A stretch of DNA of 64,000 nucleotides from Chamaecrista fasciculata (Eukaryota; Streptophyta; Magnoliopsida; Fabales; Fabaceae): assembly GCA_003254925.1 (NCBI GenBank), contig QANZ01045600.1, positions 148,764 through 212,763 on the forward strand, written 5' to 3'. The position numbers and the translations under genes are program-made. This document shows positions 34,216 to 46,414 of the stretch, in pieces; positions within the stretch are counted from its first letter, which is position 1, and each line of letters starts with the position of its first letter. Under the pieces are notes generated by a model, which was given only the letters and a program-made list of their open reading frames with translations, did not search any database and was not told the origin of the DNA.

Positions 34216-34429
34216 GTTGGGACTTTTTTTTTTCTGCGTGTTTTTGGTCAAAATAATATTAGAAAATTATTATTTCAGTAATAATAATGCTAAATAAATA
34301 AACATAGCAAAGGCCTATGATCTTGGGAGTTATTATTTGCTCCCTAAATCGAATAGTTTCTCCATTTTTTCCCTGCTCAAAATTTTTAGAGGAACAAAGC
34401 TTTTGATTTGTCCCCACGAACGGCGCCAG

Positions 34430-34757
34430 TGATGAACCAGGATTTGGCCGAGGGTCGTTTCCTGGTTTGCTGCAAGATTTTCCTGCAAGACAATGAACCA
34501 CAGGGGGGTCCCCCTGTGATTCACCTCCGAAGCTTAAGTTAGTAAGAGTATGAGCTAGCATGAGTAGCGTGTGAGTAATGAGTTACGTACCTTTCATAGG
34601 GTTACCATCTTGTATTTATAGGCTTATTGAGGAGAGTCCCAACCCAACCAACTTCCTTGATTGTAGAAGAGATATCTTGAGTGATATGGGAGGTGAATCA
34701 TTGGGCCAAGGGCATCTTCTGCCAATTGGGCCTCCTAATTTATTGGGCCTATTATCA
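34430..34757 (-). repeat. 5' LTR of the non-coding LTR element
   Basis: It is the same length as the left copy, without indels. Three differences, all in the first 60 plus-strand bases, separate them. TATAAATA on the minus strand lies at 34620-34613. The primer-binding site abuts its left edge after one spacer base. Confidence 0.9.
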
Positions 34758-35529
34758 GAAATGTCCAAATATTAGATACCCTTTAATGCCAATGCAGTAC
34801 TAAATATGGTTCACAAGATATGTGCAACAATAGATTCAATAATTTGACATGAAAGAGTCATCTTGCTCGATCTCTGTATGTGCAACATTTGCTACTAATT
34901 TGAGTATTTGGAGGCCAAAGGAACCAGATATATTACCCAGTTTACAATACCAAATTGACTTTGTTACAACTTATAACTTTAAATGACTCAGTCATTTCAG
35001 AAATCTTTAATGCTGATTCTTTACATTAAAACTGAAGACCTTTTCCTTTCTTTCAATTGATCTTCCTGAACTTAGCTCATTTATCCAAAATGAATAAGAT
35101 TGGGACTTGAAAGTTATATATTACTGAGGAAAGCATCTTTCGGCAATATAATGAATCATACGGAAAAATAGAGTCAATATTACTCTCTCTAGTACTGTGT
35201 ATAATGATAATCTTGTTTAGAATTCAGATACACCCACAAAAGCAATTAAAAAGTCACTCTGTATAAATCCAGCAACCAAATAACTTGTATAAATCTTTCA
35301 ATGCATTCGAACTCAGTCTACCCAAGCAATCTATCTCTGCCAATTACTCCATGCTCAAAAAATAGCAAATTCATTGTTCATTTGCTTACAGATTTGCATC
35401 AAATGGCTAATAAGTACATATTTGTCTAATCAAAATAGAAAGTCATACTCAAAATAACAAAGTCATACTCAAAATAACCATGCATCCCAAGCATGTGTCA
35501 ACCCAAAATACCCAACTAAGAAAATTACA

Positions 35530-36853
35530 CTAATCTAGTGGATTGGAAGATGTGGGAGCTTCTGAAGTAGTGGTTGATTCTTGTGAGTCAATTAGTACAC
35601 CAAACTTTGCTCGTGTTGCTTGGCTTGCTGCTGCAAGTGTCTCTCTACTAGCTCCAACAATAGGTGCATCATTTTTATCTTGTGTTGGCCTTGTGGTTGG
35701 TCGCATTGGTGGTAATCTCACCGGAGGTGGCAAGAATGGATTATATGGAGGTGGGTACCAAGTGGTTGTAATCCGTGGGGCAATAAATGGCCTTTGAGAT
35801 GGCATAGTTGGCCTTGGTGGAACAAGGAATGGCCTTTGAGATGCCATGGTTGGCCGTGGAGCTGGTGGCCTAGGTCTTCACTTGATAAGAATTAATCTCA
35901 TTGCTCCAACTACATAAAATCTTCCATGGGCAATTTTCGCCACAACATTTTGCACTACATCATTTCTTATCATTCTTCTTGAATCGGAACTCACAGCCAA
36001 GGTGAATGTTATAGTCTTTCACTGTTGCCTCGAATTCATCTAGCGACTTAAACTCCATCCCTTGTTCAAGCTTCATATCACCAAACTCGGAATTGGAGTT
36101 AAATTTGGGATATTTATTACTTACCCCACCTTCTCTTTCATCCTCTGAAAGTGGAAATCTATCAGGCCCTTCAGTGTCATAGCCATCGTTAACATCATCA
36201 TCCAATTCCATTCCCCCATGAGTTTCAGCTTCAAGAAATTTTGTCAATTCATCGTTGCCATCTTCTGAATCAGAGACAACAACACCATCAAGGTCAGAAA
36301 TGTCATCTTCCACCTCATTGTCATCCACCTCATCAGAGACAACATTTTTTCCCTTCCCTTTGCTTGCTGGCTTTTGCCTTCTTGAAGTAGCTGGGGCTTT
36401 CTTCTTTCTCTTTGTATTCAGTGACAATTCTTCCCCATCAATGGCTTCACTGTCATCATGTACAATTTTCTCCTTCCCTTTTCTTGTTTGATGTCATGTT
36501 CTCTTTCTCTTTGTATTCAGTGACAATTCTTCCCCATCAATGGCTTCATTGTCATCATGTACAATTTTTTCCTTCCCTTTTCTTGTTTGATGTTGTGTTC
36601 TCTTTCTCTTTGGATTCAGTGACAATTCTTCCCCATCAATGGCTTCATTGTCATCATGTACAATTTTCTCCTTCCCTTTTCTTGTTTGATGTCGTGTTCT
36701 CTTTCTCTTTGTTTGGGGGCTTTCCTCTTCATCATCAGTCTCAAATATCTCACGTCCAGGTTTGTAAACTTCATCCTCTACACTATCATAGTTGTCAGAG
36801 GATGTAGAGTCAGCTTCTTCAACTCTTATCACCGTGCCTTCACGAACCCGTCT
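35530..36853 (-). pseudogene. MuDR-type transposase remnant with the catalytic core deleted
   Basis: From an acceptor-like TGTAG at ~36854 the frame runs RVREGTVIRVEEADSTSSDN through acidic and basic linker repeats to the MuDR N-terminal DNA-binding domain at ~36120-35960 (FGDMKLEQGMEFKSLDEFE, then IHLGCEFRFKKNDKK). After a TGA it continues CGENCPWKILCSWSNE up to QVKT. It then jumps directly to the proline-rich C-terminal tail (35847-35530, MASQRPFLVPPRPTMPSQRP) with no DDE catalytic region, MULE domain or SWIM zinc finger. Two further TGA stops (36494 and 35960) sit where CGA is expected. A 99-bp repeat of three copies lies in the linker. An intact MuDR protein would cut and join the element ends; this one cannot. 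Confidence 0.85.
36412..36708 (-). repeat. 99-bp tandem repeat (three units) in the transposase linker
   Basis: Each unit encodes 33 residues, such as KRKRTRHQTRKGKEKIVHDD followed by NEAIDGEELSLNP. The period is exactly 99 bases, which keeps the frame. One unit carries the CGA-to-TGA stop at 36494. Confidence 0.9.
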
Positions 36854-36919
36854 ACATTAATAACAACACAATTAAAGTGTATATTTATATAGCAGATCAA
36901 AATTCAAAAAGATTAGATA

Positions 36920-37015
36920 TGGTGCCAAGTGTGTAGGAGAAGGTGCCAATGACAATGAGCTATGACAAATCTAGAGCCAAATGTGCAGGAGAAGGTGCCA
37001 ATGACAATGAGCTAA
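36920..37015. repeat. Short tandem duplication upstream of the transposase
   Basis: GGAGAAGGTGCCAATGACAA followed by TGAGCTA occurs twice with a period of about 61 bases, in the region between the transposase exon and the right TIR. The rest of 36860-38215 shows no gene apart from leader-like sequence. Confidence 0.65.
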
Positions 37016-38219
37016 TAGCTCACATAACATGAGCCTTGAATTCAATGTCTACCCCCTTCACATCAGCGACTCACCAGGTCATGGAGCACCTAATGTAAAC
37101 CAACTGCGCTCCCCTCCCCCCTCCCCCCCAAAAAAAATCCACCCATAGATTTCTATTTATCTTCTTTTACTTATTCCCACGGTAGAACAAGGAATCCACA
37201 ATTTCTTTCCCATCAAATAAATAGTAAAAGGCCAAAATAGATTAAGTGAAATCCAAGACGACAGTTAATGTGGTCAGAGAGCAAAGGGAAAAATTTTCAG
37301 CAGGTCATAATGTCAAGTTATCCAACCAAACTAGAACTTGACTTCAAGAACTATCCCATTATGTTGCTTCATAAGAACTAAAATTTGGAGTAATATGTCA
37401 CATTCAATCAAGCTGAGCAACGAGGGGGAAGAAAAATGTTGGCTACAAAGAAGGGTTGTCCCACTTTAAGATAGACACTCTAATGGCTTGACGTAGTTTG
37501 ATTCCTCGGTTCACATAACAGATAATAGAACTAAGCAAGGCAACCTATCTAAATGTAATTACTCTGCCAATAGAACCTGGTGCTCGTAACTAACATTGAC
37601 TTTTCCGGCAAAACTTCAGGGTCAATTGCTCGCACATAAAATCCAAGAACAATTAAACTAACTAAATGCATTACTAGTGATGCTCTGCTTTTTTCATCCT
37701 TGTTTCATACAACCATATTTCATCCTTAATGCTTAATTTATAATGAACACTCCATTAACGGCGGCGAAACATATGTGATTTTCAGAAATATGCATTCGAT
37801 TAACGCACATCTACTCACATTAACTCTACATTAATACTGTGTATCTCAAGAATCCTCCAAACAGAGATAATGAAATATACATACGATTAATGGAACAACT
37901 TCAGTCTATACAGAAATATGCATACGATTATCACGATGAGACGAATATGAGACAAAAACAAAATAAACAAAGACAAGATGCTGACCGTGGGTTACCGATG
38001 GACTTCAGTTGCATCTTGACCGGCGGGCGACTTCAACGGCGGCGATTCGAAGGCGGTGAAGGTGCACGATGCTTAGGGTGATACAACGGGCAGAGGATTC
38101 GAAACGGTTTGGGACCATTAGGGTTTGCAACCACTTTTGGCGATTTGCTCAATTTTATATTGTCACTGTTCAGAATGGGTTGTAATCCCATACGCACGCC
38201 GCTATGGTCCCTAATTTAT

Positions 38220-38488
38220 TTTATCTGATTTTAATTTATTTTAATGAGGTGTCAAGTGAAAATGAGTTGGATATTAATTTTGCATGCCAACTAAGCATTT
38301 AACGGCCACCTAAGCAGATAACGGTGACACGTCATTACTTAACAGCTCCATCACTAACGGACCAGACCTGAGGGACCAAAACGTAAACGGGATTGTACAA
38401 TTGAGGGACTGAGTTGTAGTTTCTCACAATTGAGGGACCAAATCCTCGACTCAGTAACAATTGAGGGACCAAAAAGTAGGTTTGCTCA
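38220..38488 (-). repeat. Right TIR of the MuDR-like MULE
   Basis: It is the inverted match of 26433-26700, ending in GGTTTGCTC. The order GCATGCCAACTAAGCATTTA, GGACCAGACCTGAGGGACC, and three copies of AATTGAGGGAC mirrors the left end. Confidence 0.88.
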
Positions 38489-38506
38489 AAAATCAAAGAC
38501 ACATGT

Positions 38507-40550
38507 GTGGGAATCCTAGGCGCCTAAGGCAGCGGAAGCAAAAATAAAATTAAATTAAAACGCCTAGGTCCTATGATTCCCGAACGGATCCGCTAGTAGA
38601 ATTTAAAACTTTGGTTAGTGTTATACCTCAGAGTTTCAAAATCGATGGTTGTACGGGGCGAGTTCCACGGATCCACTCCCAGAGTTCTCCCTCTGCCAGT
38701 AATCCACACGAACAGTTTCTTTGACCACCGAGGTGCTAGCCTCCAAATTCTTTTCTCAAAAGAATTTCTGGGACCAATCTACAGACCTCTGAATTTTCAA
38801 GAACTCCTTCTTGATAATTCAGACTTAGAGGTGGCGCTAGAAGAATCCCCCCACAAGAACTCCTTCTTGCCTATTCTTCTCTCAAACCCTAATTATATGA
38901 GCAAAATCGAAATCTTCCTCTAACTCTTAGAGAAAGTCGATTTTCTCTATGTGTGTGCAAAGGAATATTTTCTCTCTCTAACTCTTAGGAGGAAAATCAA
39001 AACTAGGGTTTCACAAAAAGTGTAGAGGGCAAGTCGACTTGCCCCCTTAAATAGGGAAGAATTTTGGTGATTTTAAAAATACTAAAATAAAGATATTCTG
39101 ATAATATAATTATTTTAGGTCTGAATTTATAATTATAATATTACCTTAATATTATAATTTAAATTCAAAATGCAATCTTGGAGAATCAAATTGAGAGATC
39201 AAATCTCCCAATGGGACCCACCTAATGCGCCATTCCCCTCTTCCAATTATCCTTGGAATTTAATTAATCAAAAACCTCTAATTTTTGATTCACCAAAGAT
39301 ATTAAAAGATCTTCACCAAATCTTTTGAATTTCAAATCTCCATTTGAATTTCAAATAATAATTGAATTAAATAAAACAATTTTATTTAACCCAAAATTAT
39401 CCCAAGGAGGCGCCACCCTCCTATTTAATTATTAGGAATTTTATAATTCAATAATTTCCTAACTCTTAGGAACATTATCCAGAATTATTTTCCTAATATT
39501 TAAATTGCCTATAATTAATCTCATTAATTATATTCAATTATTAATATTTAAATTTGTCCCACAAATCTAAATATGTCATCTGTAGATTAATTAAGACCAG
39601 ACCTAATGTCCCAGACATTTCCTCTGTGTCTTAAATCGTGTCACTCGCGTGACCCACGAATTAACCCTAATTCGTGTCCCTCTCGAATGGTGATCAGATC
39701 CTGCCCGTGTGTGACCCAGCAGGCCCCACGCAATAATGGCAGTAGGGCATCCCCATGACCTACAAGTTGTGAGCGGACTCTAGCAAGCCATCACAACTAC
39801 CCAAAATCCGTGAGTTATCGTTCGGTAACCGGAAGAACGACTTAACCTCAGTACCTCCGTGTACGTGATCCGTTTGTCCTACGATATCTTGGTCATGGAC
39901 TAGGCACAGGTATGTCATCCATAATCCAAACCTCAACTTTCTCGATTCCTTGAGTAAGTCCCAAATCCCAGCGTGGCCACGCATTTTCCTGGACAGACTC
40001 ATCGAGGGCGCCAGTTAGATATCTCTCAACTTAATGAGGGACAAAATCCCATTTTGGCCAATCCACATTCCACTGCAGAGCAATCAACCAGCCCCGTACT
40101 CAGCCCGTATAACTACCCTGTTACGGGCAGCGTTAGACTAAGCCAAAGACTGACAACTGCAACGCTGGAATAGTCATTGACCTCAGGTCAAAGGCATCGC
40201 TACAGGCGTACTAGGAGAGACTAGCTGATGACTAAACCCATGCAGGACTCTCCGGGTCAGTCCAGCAATTCGTAACCACCTTACGTAATTGCACCATGAC
40301 TCTCGTCCCAGCATCTAGTGCGTGCATCTCATGCACCGAGGTCATGCTGGTCTTAGTTCATTTTTGCTCCCACAAAAATAATCGACCAGGGACAATTTTA
40401 GATTAATTATCTCATAATTAATCATGGACGTTATCATAGTAAACATGCAAATGATATGACAACACATTAATTTATCTTCCATAAATTAATAATATGTTCA
40501 CAACATATTTATCAAATAAAATGATTGGCCCTAGGGCACAATCTCCAACA
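38507..40550 (-). mobile_element. Second solo LTR of the long-LTR Copia family, TSD ACATG
   Basis: It runs from TGTGGGAATCCTAGGCGCC to CAATCTCCAACA (2044 bases), with ACATG on both sides (38502-38506 and 40551-40555). It matches the LTRs at 16169 and 19773. The palindrome GGGCAAGTCGACTTGCCC is at 39027-39044. It sits only 13 bases beyond the right TIR of the MULE. Confidence 0.93.
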
Positions 40551-40937
40551 ACATGTTGTTGGACAAGAGAATAATGTTTTTAATTGTTTGTTTTGATGAC
40601 TACATATATTATGTTGGAATGACTATATCATGTTTGGTTAATGAGCATTTGTTAATTGCTTGTTTATAAATATTTTATTCAATAATAAGTATTGGAGTAA
40701 ACTAGCATTTCTTTCCTTGAATTTTACAGGCGGTGGAAGCTAGATCCCTGAATTCGAAATTATACAACTCGGTCCCTAAATTATGCAAACGTTTAGCAAG
40801 TTGGTCCTTCTGTCACTCAGGGGTTACAAAAAAGGTGATGTGGCATGGATGGAGGATGACGTGGCCGTTAACTGCCACGTCAGCACCGCTTAAACACAAA
40901 AAAAAAAAAAAAAAAANAAAAAAAAAAAAAAAAAAAG

Positions 40938-42990
40938 AGAGTAAACTCCCAAATTGGTCCCTGGATTATTGGCTCGCTGACAGATTGGTCCCTGAATTAA
41001 GAAAATTGACAAATCGGTCCCCAAATTTTACTAACGTTAGTCAAATTGGTCCTTCCGTGAAGTCACCGTTAGCCAACCTGCTGACGTGGCCGTTAATGTG
41101 CCACGTCAGCAGTTGAAAAACTAAAAAAAAAAGCCAACTGTGCAGGATATGCCACGTAAGCATTAATACTTAAAAAAAACATTTTCTTCTAAATTCAAAT
41201 TGGTCCCTGAGTTATATTTTTTTCAGAAAAAAAAAAAAAAATAATTTTTACTCACCCATTATTTTCATGTCCCCCTCTTTTTCATCATCTTCATTCATTT
41301 TAGTCCCAAATCCAAAAAATAAAATTGTAAAGTGTCCCAAAAATCTACCAAACATTCCAATTTAGTCCATAAAAGTATTGAAAACCCTAAAACTTAAACC
41401 CCAAACTCTAAACCCTAAACCCTAAAATCCTAAACCCTAAAATCCTAAACTCTAAACCCTAAACCCTAAAACCCTAAATTCCTAAAATTGTAAAGTGTCC
41501 CAAAACTCTTCCAAACATTCCAATTTAGTCCTTAAAAGTATTAAAAACCCTAAAACTTAAACCCTAAATCCTAAACCCGAAAACCCTAAACCCTAAAATA
41601 CTAAACCCTAAAACCCTATAGTTTAGTAGGATCAAAACAAAAGAAAAAATAAACAAGTGGGGGTTTTAATGGATTTCACCAAACAAAATTAAAAAATGCG
41701 CAAGGTCTTCTTCTTCTTCTTCCTTCTTCTTGTTTCTGGGTATCTTATACATTCATCCTTTCACCAATTCTCATTCATACATTCATCCTTTCATTCATAC
41801 ATTCTTCTTCTTCCAACTCACATCCTCTTTTCCGGCGAAAACTGGTGGTTCACGAGCAGTATTCGTCAACGGCAGATTTGGGTCGCGAGCAGGGGAGATC
41901 GGCGCGTTCGTCGACGGCAGGTTTGTGCGATTTTGTGTGATTTGAGCGATTTTGTGCGTTTGTTCGAATTCGAAAGATGAAGGTGGGTTTGAAAGATGAT
42001 GAGATTTGTGCGATTTTGTGAGTCTGTTCGAATTTTTGGGTTTTAGGATGAAGGTGGGTTTGAATTTTTGGGATTTCTGGATTTCTGGGATTTATGGGAT
42101 GAAGGATGAAGGTGGGTTTGAATTTCTTGAATTTCTGGGATTTCTGGAGGGAGGTTTTGAATTGAGTGTGTATGAAGATGAAGATGTTGATGATGAAGAT
42201 GAATTGAATGTGTATGAAGATGAAGATGTTGATGATGAAGATGATGATGAAATTAGGATTTAGGGACCAAAATATTTTTTTTTAATTCTGATTTAATAAA
42301 TTTGAGGACCCAGGACCAAATTGCAAGAGAATGATTTTTTTAGGGGTTTAGGGTTTAGGGGTTATGATTTAGGTTTTTAGGGTTTAGGGTTTTAGATTTT
42401 AGGGTTTAGGATTTTAGAGTTTAGAGTTTTAGGATTTTAGGGTTTAGGGTTTAGAGTTTGGGGTTTAGGGTTTTAGGGTTTAGAGTTTGGGGTTTAGGTT
42501 TTAAGGTTTTTAAATTTTTTAAGGACTAAATTGGAATGTTTGGAAGAGTTTTGGGACACTTTACAATTTTATTTTTAGGATTTGGGACTAAAATGAATGA
42601 AGATGATGAAAAAGATGGGGAATTGAAAATAATGAGATAAGAATGGGTGAGTAAAAATAAAATTTTTTTTTCTAAAAAATATATGACTCAGGGACTAATT
42701 TGATTTTTGAAGGAAATGTTTTTTTTTTAAATTATTAATGCTTATGTGGCAAATCAAGCATATGTGGCGTTTTTTTTTTTTTTCAGTTTTCCATTTGCTG
42801 ACGTGGCACTTAACGTGCCACGTCAACAGATAACGGACACGTCAGGTGGTTGGTTAACAGACATTTAACAGAAGGACCAATTTGACTAACGTTTGTAAAA
42901 TTCAGGGACCTATTTGCCAATTTCCTTAATTCAGGGACCAATCTGTCAGCGACCCAATAATCCAGGGACCAATTTGGAAGTTTACTCATA
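40938..42990. mobile_element. MULE-like element A, nested in the left TIR of C
   Basis: It opens GAGTAAACTCCCAAATTGGTC and closes with the inverted GGAAGTTTACTC; pairing continues inward for several hundred bases. Both arms contain degenerate telomere-like repeats (CCCTAAA left, TTTAGGG right). The interior (41690-42265) has short tandem repeats of GATGAAGGTGGGTTTGAATT and an acidic reading frame ending in DDEDDDEIRI, but no recognisable gene. It is flanked by A-rich sequence, so the target duplication is uninformative. Confidence 0.7.
41388..41625. repeat. Degenerate telomere-like repeats in a MULE arm
   Basis: Many units of CCCTAAA, with variants CCTAAAAT and CTCTAAAC, form a run in the left arm of element A. 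The right arm (42338-42510) has the complementary TTTAGGG series. Similar runs occur at 43262-43290, 44335-44415 and 44582-44640, and inverted at 47195-47290. Confidence 0.8.
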
Positions 42991-43379
42991 AAAAAAACCT
43001 GTCACGTGTGTAATTCTCGCCACATAAGCATATACATAAAAAAAATTGACTTGCAAATCAGTCCTTGACCCATTCTTATCCCATTATTCTCAACTTTCCC
43101 TTCTTTTTCACCATCTTCATTCATTTTAGTTTCAAATCCTCAAAATAAAATTGTAAAGTGTCCCAAAACTCTTCAAAACATTCCAATTTAGTCCTTAATC
43201 CAAGAATCTTTCAAGGACTAAATTGATACACAAGGAATAAGTTGAAATCAAAAAAATATTAAAAACCCTAAACCCTAAACCCCAAACCCCATTCGAACAT
43301 CTTCATATTTATCTTCATCTTCCTAGAAATTAAATTTTTTTTTTTGAAAAAAAGTTTACTCATGCTTATTCTCTCTCTC

Positions 43380-43925
43380 CTCCGTTCGTCCTCTTCCTCT
43401 TCCTCTTCCTCTTCCTCCCCTGTTTTTATAATCATTCTGGCAACCACAGCAAAGTTAGAGATCGAAAATCACACCAAATCAAAACCTATTAACTAGAAAC
43501 GAAAACGAAATAGAAGAATGCTCTCAGACTAACACAGACCGGAACCCCCTTTTCGGTGCCTAACACAAAATCACCCATCGCCGCCTCGCAGATTTTCCTA
43601 GTTTCTTCTCTCAATTTCGAAATCTTAAATCTGAAAGAGAAATAAAAAAAATCTCAGATGCAATCAAAACGAATCAGAAAAATAGAAAAGATCATAAGAG
43701 AATCATACATCAAATTTGAACGAAATCAATGCCGAAGAAGCCAAGGTGGTAAATAAAGGCCGCAATCACGACGATTTCAGATAAGGTAACGACGTGAATC
43801 GGTGTGGAGGTGAAGAAGAATCGTCCGCTTGCCGATGGAATTTCAGATGAGTGTGCTACAGTGCTATCTTCATCTTCCAGTCAACGCTTCCAAGCTGGCA
43901 ATCCGAATTGGGAAGATGAAGATTA
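43380..43925 (-). other. Non-repetitive cargo in element C, possibly a captured gene 5' region
   Basis: The base composition differs from that of the TIRs. It includes a (TCTTCC)n tract, leader-like sequence and a segment with CGCCGCCTCGCAGATTTTCC. On the minus strand it looks like a non-coding first exon with an intron, but no protein similarity could be recognised. Confidence 0.35.
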
Positions 43926-44820
43926 AAAAAAAAAAGCAAAACACCATTTCATGCCCCTAACGTTTGCAATGATTTTCAGTTATGCCCTTAACGTTTTATT
44001 TTGTTCAGGTATGCCCTCAATGTGCAACTAACATTTCAATTATGCCCTCAATTTTGACTCAATGCACATGTGGCAATTTTTTTTGCTTATGTGTCATTTT
44101 TTTTGTCTGACTTGATTACGTGGCATCATGACTGGGCATTCTTTTTTTTTTCCACCTTGGCATGATGACTGGATTTACATTTTTAAACATAAAAATTGAG
44201 TAAACTAGCAAATCAGTCCCTGAATTTACATTTTTCATCATCTTCATTCATTTTAGTCTCAAATTCTCAAAATAAAATTGTAAAGTGTCCCAAAACACTT
44301 CCAAACATTTCAATTTAGTCCTTAAAAGTATTAAAAACCCTAAAACCTAAACTCTAAACCTTAAAACTATAAACCATAAACCCTAAACTCTAAAATTCTA
44401 AACCCTAAACCCTAAAAAATCTAATTTGAGCAATTAGGTCCCTCACCCATTCTTATCCCATTATTCTCAATTCCCCCTCTTTTCATCATCTTCATTCATT
44501 TTAGTCCCAAATTCTCAAAATAAAATTGTAAAGTGTCCCAAAACTCTTCAAAACATTCCAATTTAGTCCTTAAAAATATTAAAAACCCTAAATCCTAAAC
44601 CCCAAACTCTAAACCCTAAACCCCTAAACCCTAAATCCCTAAAACTTAATTTTTTTTAATCTTCATCTTCATCTTCTCAATTTAACATAAATCCCTAATT
44701 TTTTTTAATCCCTAAACCCCCTAATTTTTTTTTTCATCGTCACCATTGATCATCTTGGTTGGTTCATCATCCGGCTTTCTCCAATATTGTTAGTTTGTTA
44801 TACTCCTTCTCAACAACATC

Positions 44821-45210
44821 ATGAGATTCAATCTCCCCATCTTATTATTCCTATTCATCTTCCTCACTCCTAAAAACTCGCCTCTCTCTTTCTCACTCGT
44901 CGATCCGATTCCCTCCGCTTCCGCCTTCATCGCCGACCGGAGATGCTACAATCACCACGACACCGGCGAACTCACCACTTCTCCGCCGTCATCGGCGCTT
45001 TGCAAGAATCGGACGCCGCTGGAAACGGCGGCGAGCGAGTGCTCGGAGGCGGTGGCGCGTGTGCCGGAGATGGGAGAGTGGTTGAGGCGCGTGAGGCGGA
45101 GGATCCACCAGAATCTGGAGCTAGCTTTTGAGGAAGAAGATACGAGCCGTTTGATCAGAGAAGAGTTAGATCTAATGGATGTGAGTTTAGGGTTTAGGAA
45201 GAAGATTTAG
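44821..45210 (+). pseudogene. Captured first exon of an IAA-amino acid hydrolase (ILR1-like)
   Basis: An ATG opens a frame with a signal peptide (MRFNLPILLFLFIFLT) and a polar segment. It ends in the family's N-terminal block: VPEMGEWLRRVRRRIHQN, then LELAFEEEDTSRLIREELDL. Intact ILR1-like enzymes release free auxin from amino-acid conjugates in the ER, and the M20 peptidase metal site lies further on and is missing here. At LMD the sequence passes into GTGAGTTTAG, a splice donor, so intron sequence was taken along; capture was at DNA level. The usual NPELAFEE reads NLELAFEE. It lies in Pack-MULE B. Confidence 0.8.
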
Positions 45211-45800
45211 GGATGAATGAGGATGATGAACTGACGAAGATGATGAATGAGGATGATGAACCAACCAAGATGATGAATGGTGATGATGAAAAAAAAATTA
45301 GGGGGTTTAGGGATTAAAAAAATTAGGGATTTATGTTAAATTGAGAAGATGAAGATGAAGATTATAAAAAAGGGTAAATTACAAAATAGGGTCCTGTGGT
45401 TTGGCCCCGTTTCAGATAGGGTACATGTGGTTTGAAAAGTTTCAAATTGGGGCCTGAGGTTTATGCCGTTTGCAAAATGGGGTCTAGGTGGTTTTGGCCG
45501 TTAAAAATAACGGTGAACCTGACTTTTTTTTTTTTTCTCAAATCCTCTTCCTCTTATTTTAGTCCCTAGCTCACAAACTGCAGATAAGTCCAGAAACCTT
45601 CAAACTTCCTTCATTTTAGTCCCTAGCTCACAAAAAAAGTTTGCAAAATATTCTAGAACTCTTCCAAACGTTCCTATTTAGTCCCTACTCCATGAATATT
45701 CCAGGAAAGGGACTTTAAAGGTGAAAAAAATGGAAGAAATAGATTTTTGAGCACTCAAGAAAAGATTTTTGAGCACTCAAAATCGCACTCAAAACCTCAC

Positions 45801-46414
45801 TCAAATCATCTTCCTCATGAGATCCTTAGCCGACGAAGACACAGACCTAAAAACCCTAGATGGAAATCTCAGATTAGCCCTCAACACAGCCTCGAAAATC
45901 TCTTGCGCCGATTCTCCGTAAAAAGGCGGAATCCCAGCCAACATTATGTACAGTATCACTCCGCTACTCCACACATCCACTTTCTCATCGTAATCTCTTC
46001 CCAAAAGCACCTCCGGCGCCACGTAAATCGGCGTCCCCACCACACCACTCATACTCCCTCCCTCGCCGAACCACTCCGCCGATCCGAAGTCGGCGAGCTT
46101 CAGATTGTTCTCAGAATCGAACAAAATATTATCCGACTTGATATCTCTGTGAGCGACGCCGTTTCGGTGGCAATGTGCGATTGCTTCAAGAATCTGCTTC
46201 ATCAACGACGCCGCCTCTGTTTCCATCAACGGACGATCGACGATGCGGTCGAAAAGAGTGATCGGTTTGCAGAGCTCGACGACCATAGATAACAAATCGT
46301 CGTTTTCGAAAACATCGTAGATCTGAAGGACATTAGGGTGCGGAGAAAGCAAGGCCATGAACTTGGGTTCGTTGACGAGACATTCGCGATCGATGGAATC
46401 TGTGCGTTCTCTTC
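45801..46414 (-). pseudogene. Captured fragment of PEP-carboxylase kinase (PPCK)
   Basis: On the minus strand the frame reads [20 protein letters not shown], then [14 protein letters not shown], the catalytic loop [37 protein letters not shown] and [20 protein letters not shown]. It stops after AKDLMRKMI at 45801. PPCK is a very small kinase that phosphorylates PEP carboxylase. Here the N-lobe start runs into the N gap at 46414 and the C-terminal end is cut off, so no full kinase remains. KSDN replaces the commoner KPDN. It lies between an ILR1-like and a TORTIFOLIA1-like fragment. Confidence 0.9.

Larger units (their letters stand above)
28105..34757 (-). mobile_element. Large non-coding LTR element (LARD-type), TSD GAAAT
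   Basis: Two direct repeats of 328 bases (28105-28432 and 34430-34757) bound a 6.65-kb element flanked by GAAAT at 28100-28104 and 34758-34762. The LTRs differ at about three positions. The primer-binding site lies on the minus strand beside the right LTR (TGGCGCCGTTCGTGGGGA, 34428-34411), close to the tRNA-Asp 3' end used by Tat/Athila-like Gypsy elements, so transcription runs right to left. The 6-kb interior has no gag, protease, integrase or reverse transcriptase frame. It must have moved with borrowed enzymes, like other LARDs. It is inserted in the MULE. Confidence 0.9.
26433..38488. mobile_element. Decayed MuDR-like MULE with ~260-bp TIRs, hosting a nested LTR element
   Basis: The left end (26433 onward, GAGCAAACC) and the right end (up to 38488, GGTTTGCTC) are inverted copies over about 260 bases with around 90% identity by eye. 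Without the nested retroelement the MULE is about 5.4 kb. It holds two genes facing each other: a GRF zinc-finger gene reading from the left end, and a MuDR-type transposase remnant reading from the right end. No 9-bp target duplication could be recognised at the borders, so either the edges have changed or they are off by a few bases. Confidence 0.82.

Noticed and set aside
36412..36807. Plus-strand frame of 131 codons with three repeats
   Set aside because: It is antisense to the 99-bp repeat in the transposase linker, whose minus-strand translation fits MuDR proteins.
41388..41625. Possible true telomere or chromosome end
   Set aside because: The repeats are degenerate, mirrored on both arms and embedded in MULE TIRs, so they are interstitial.
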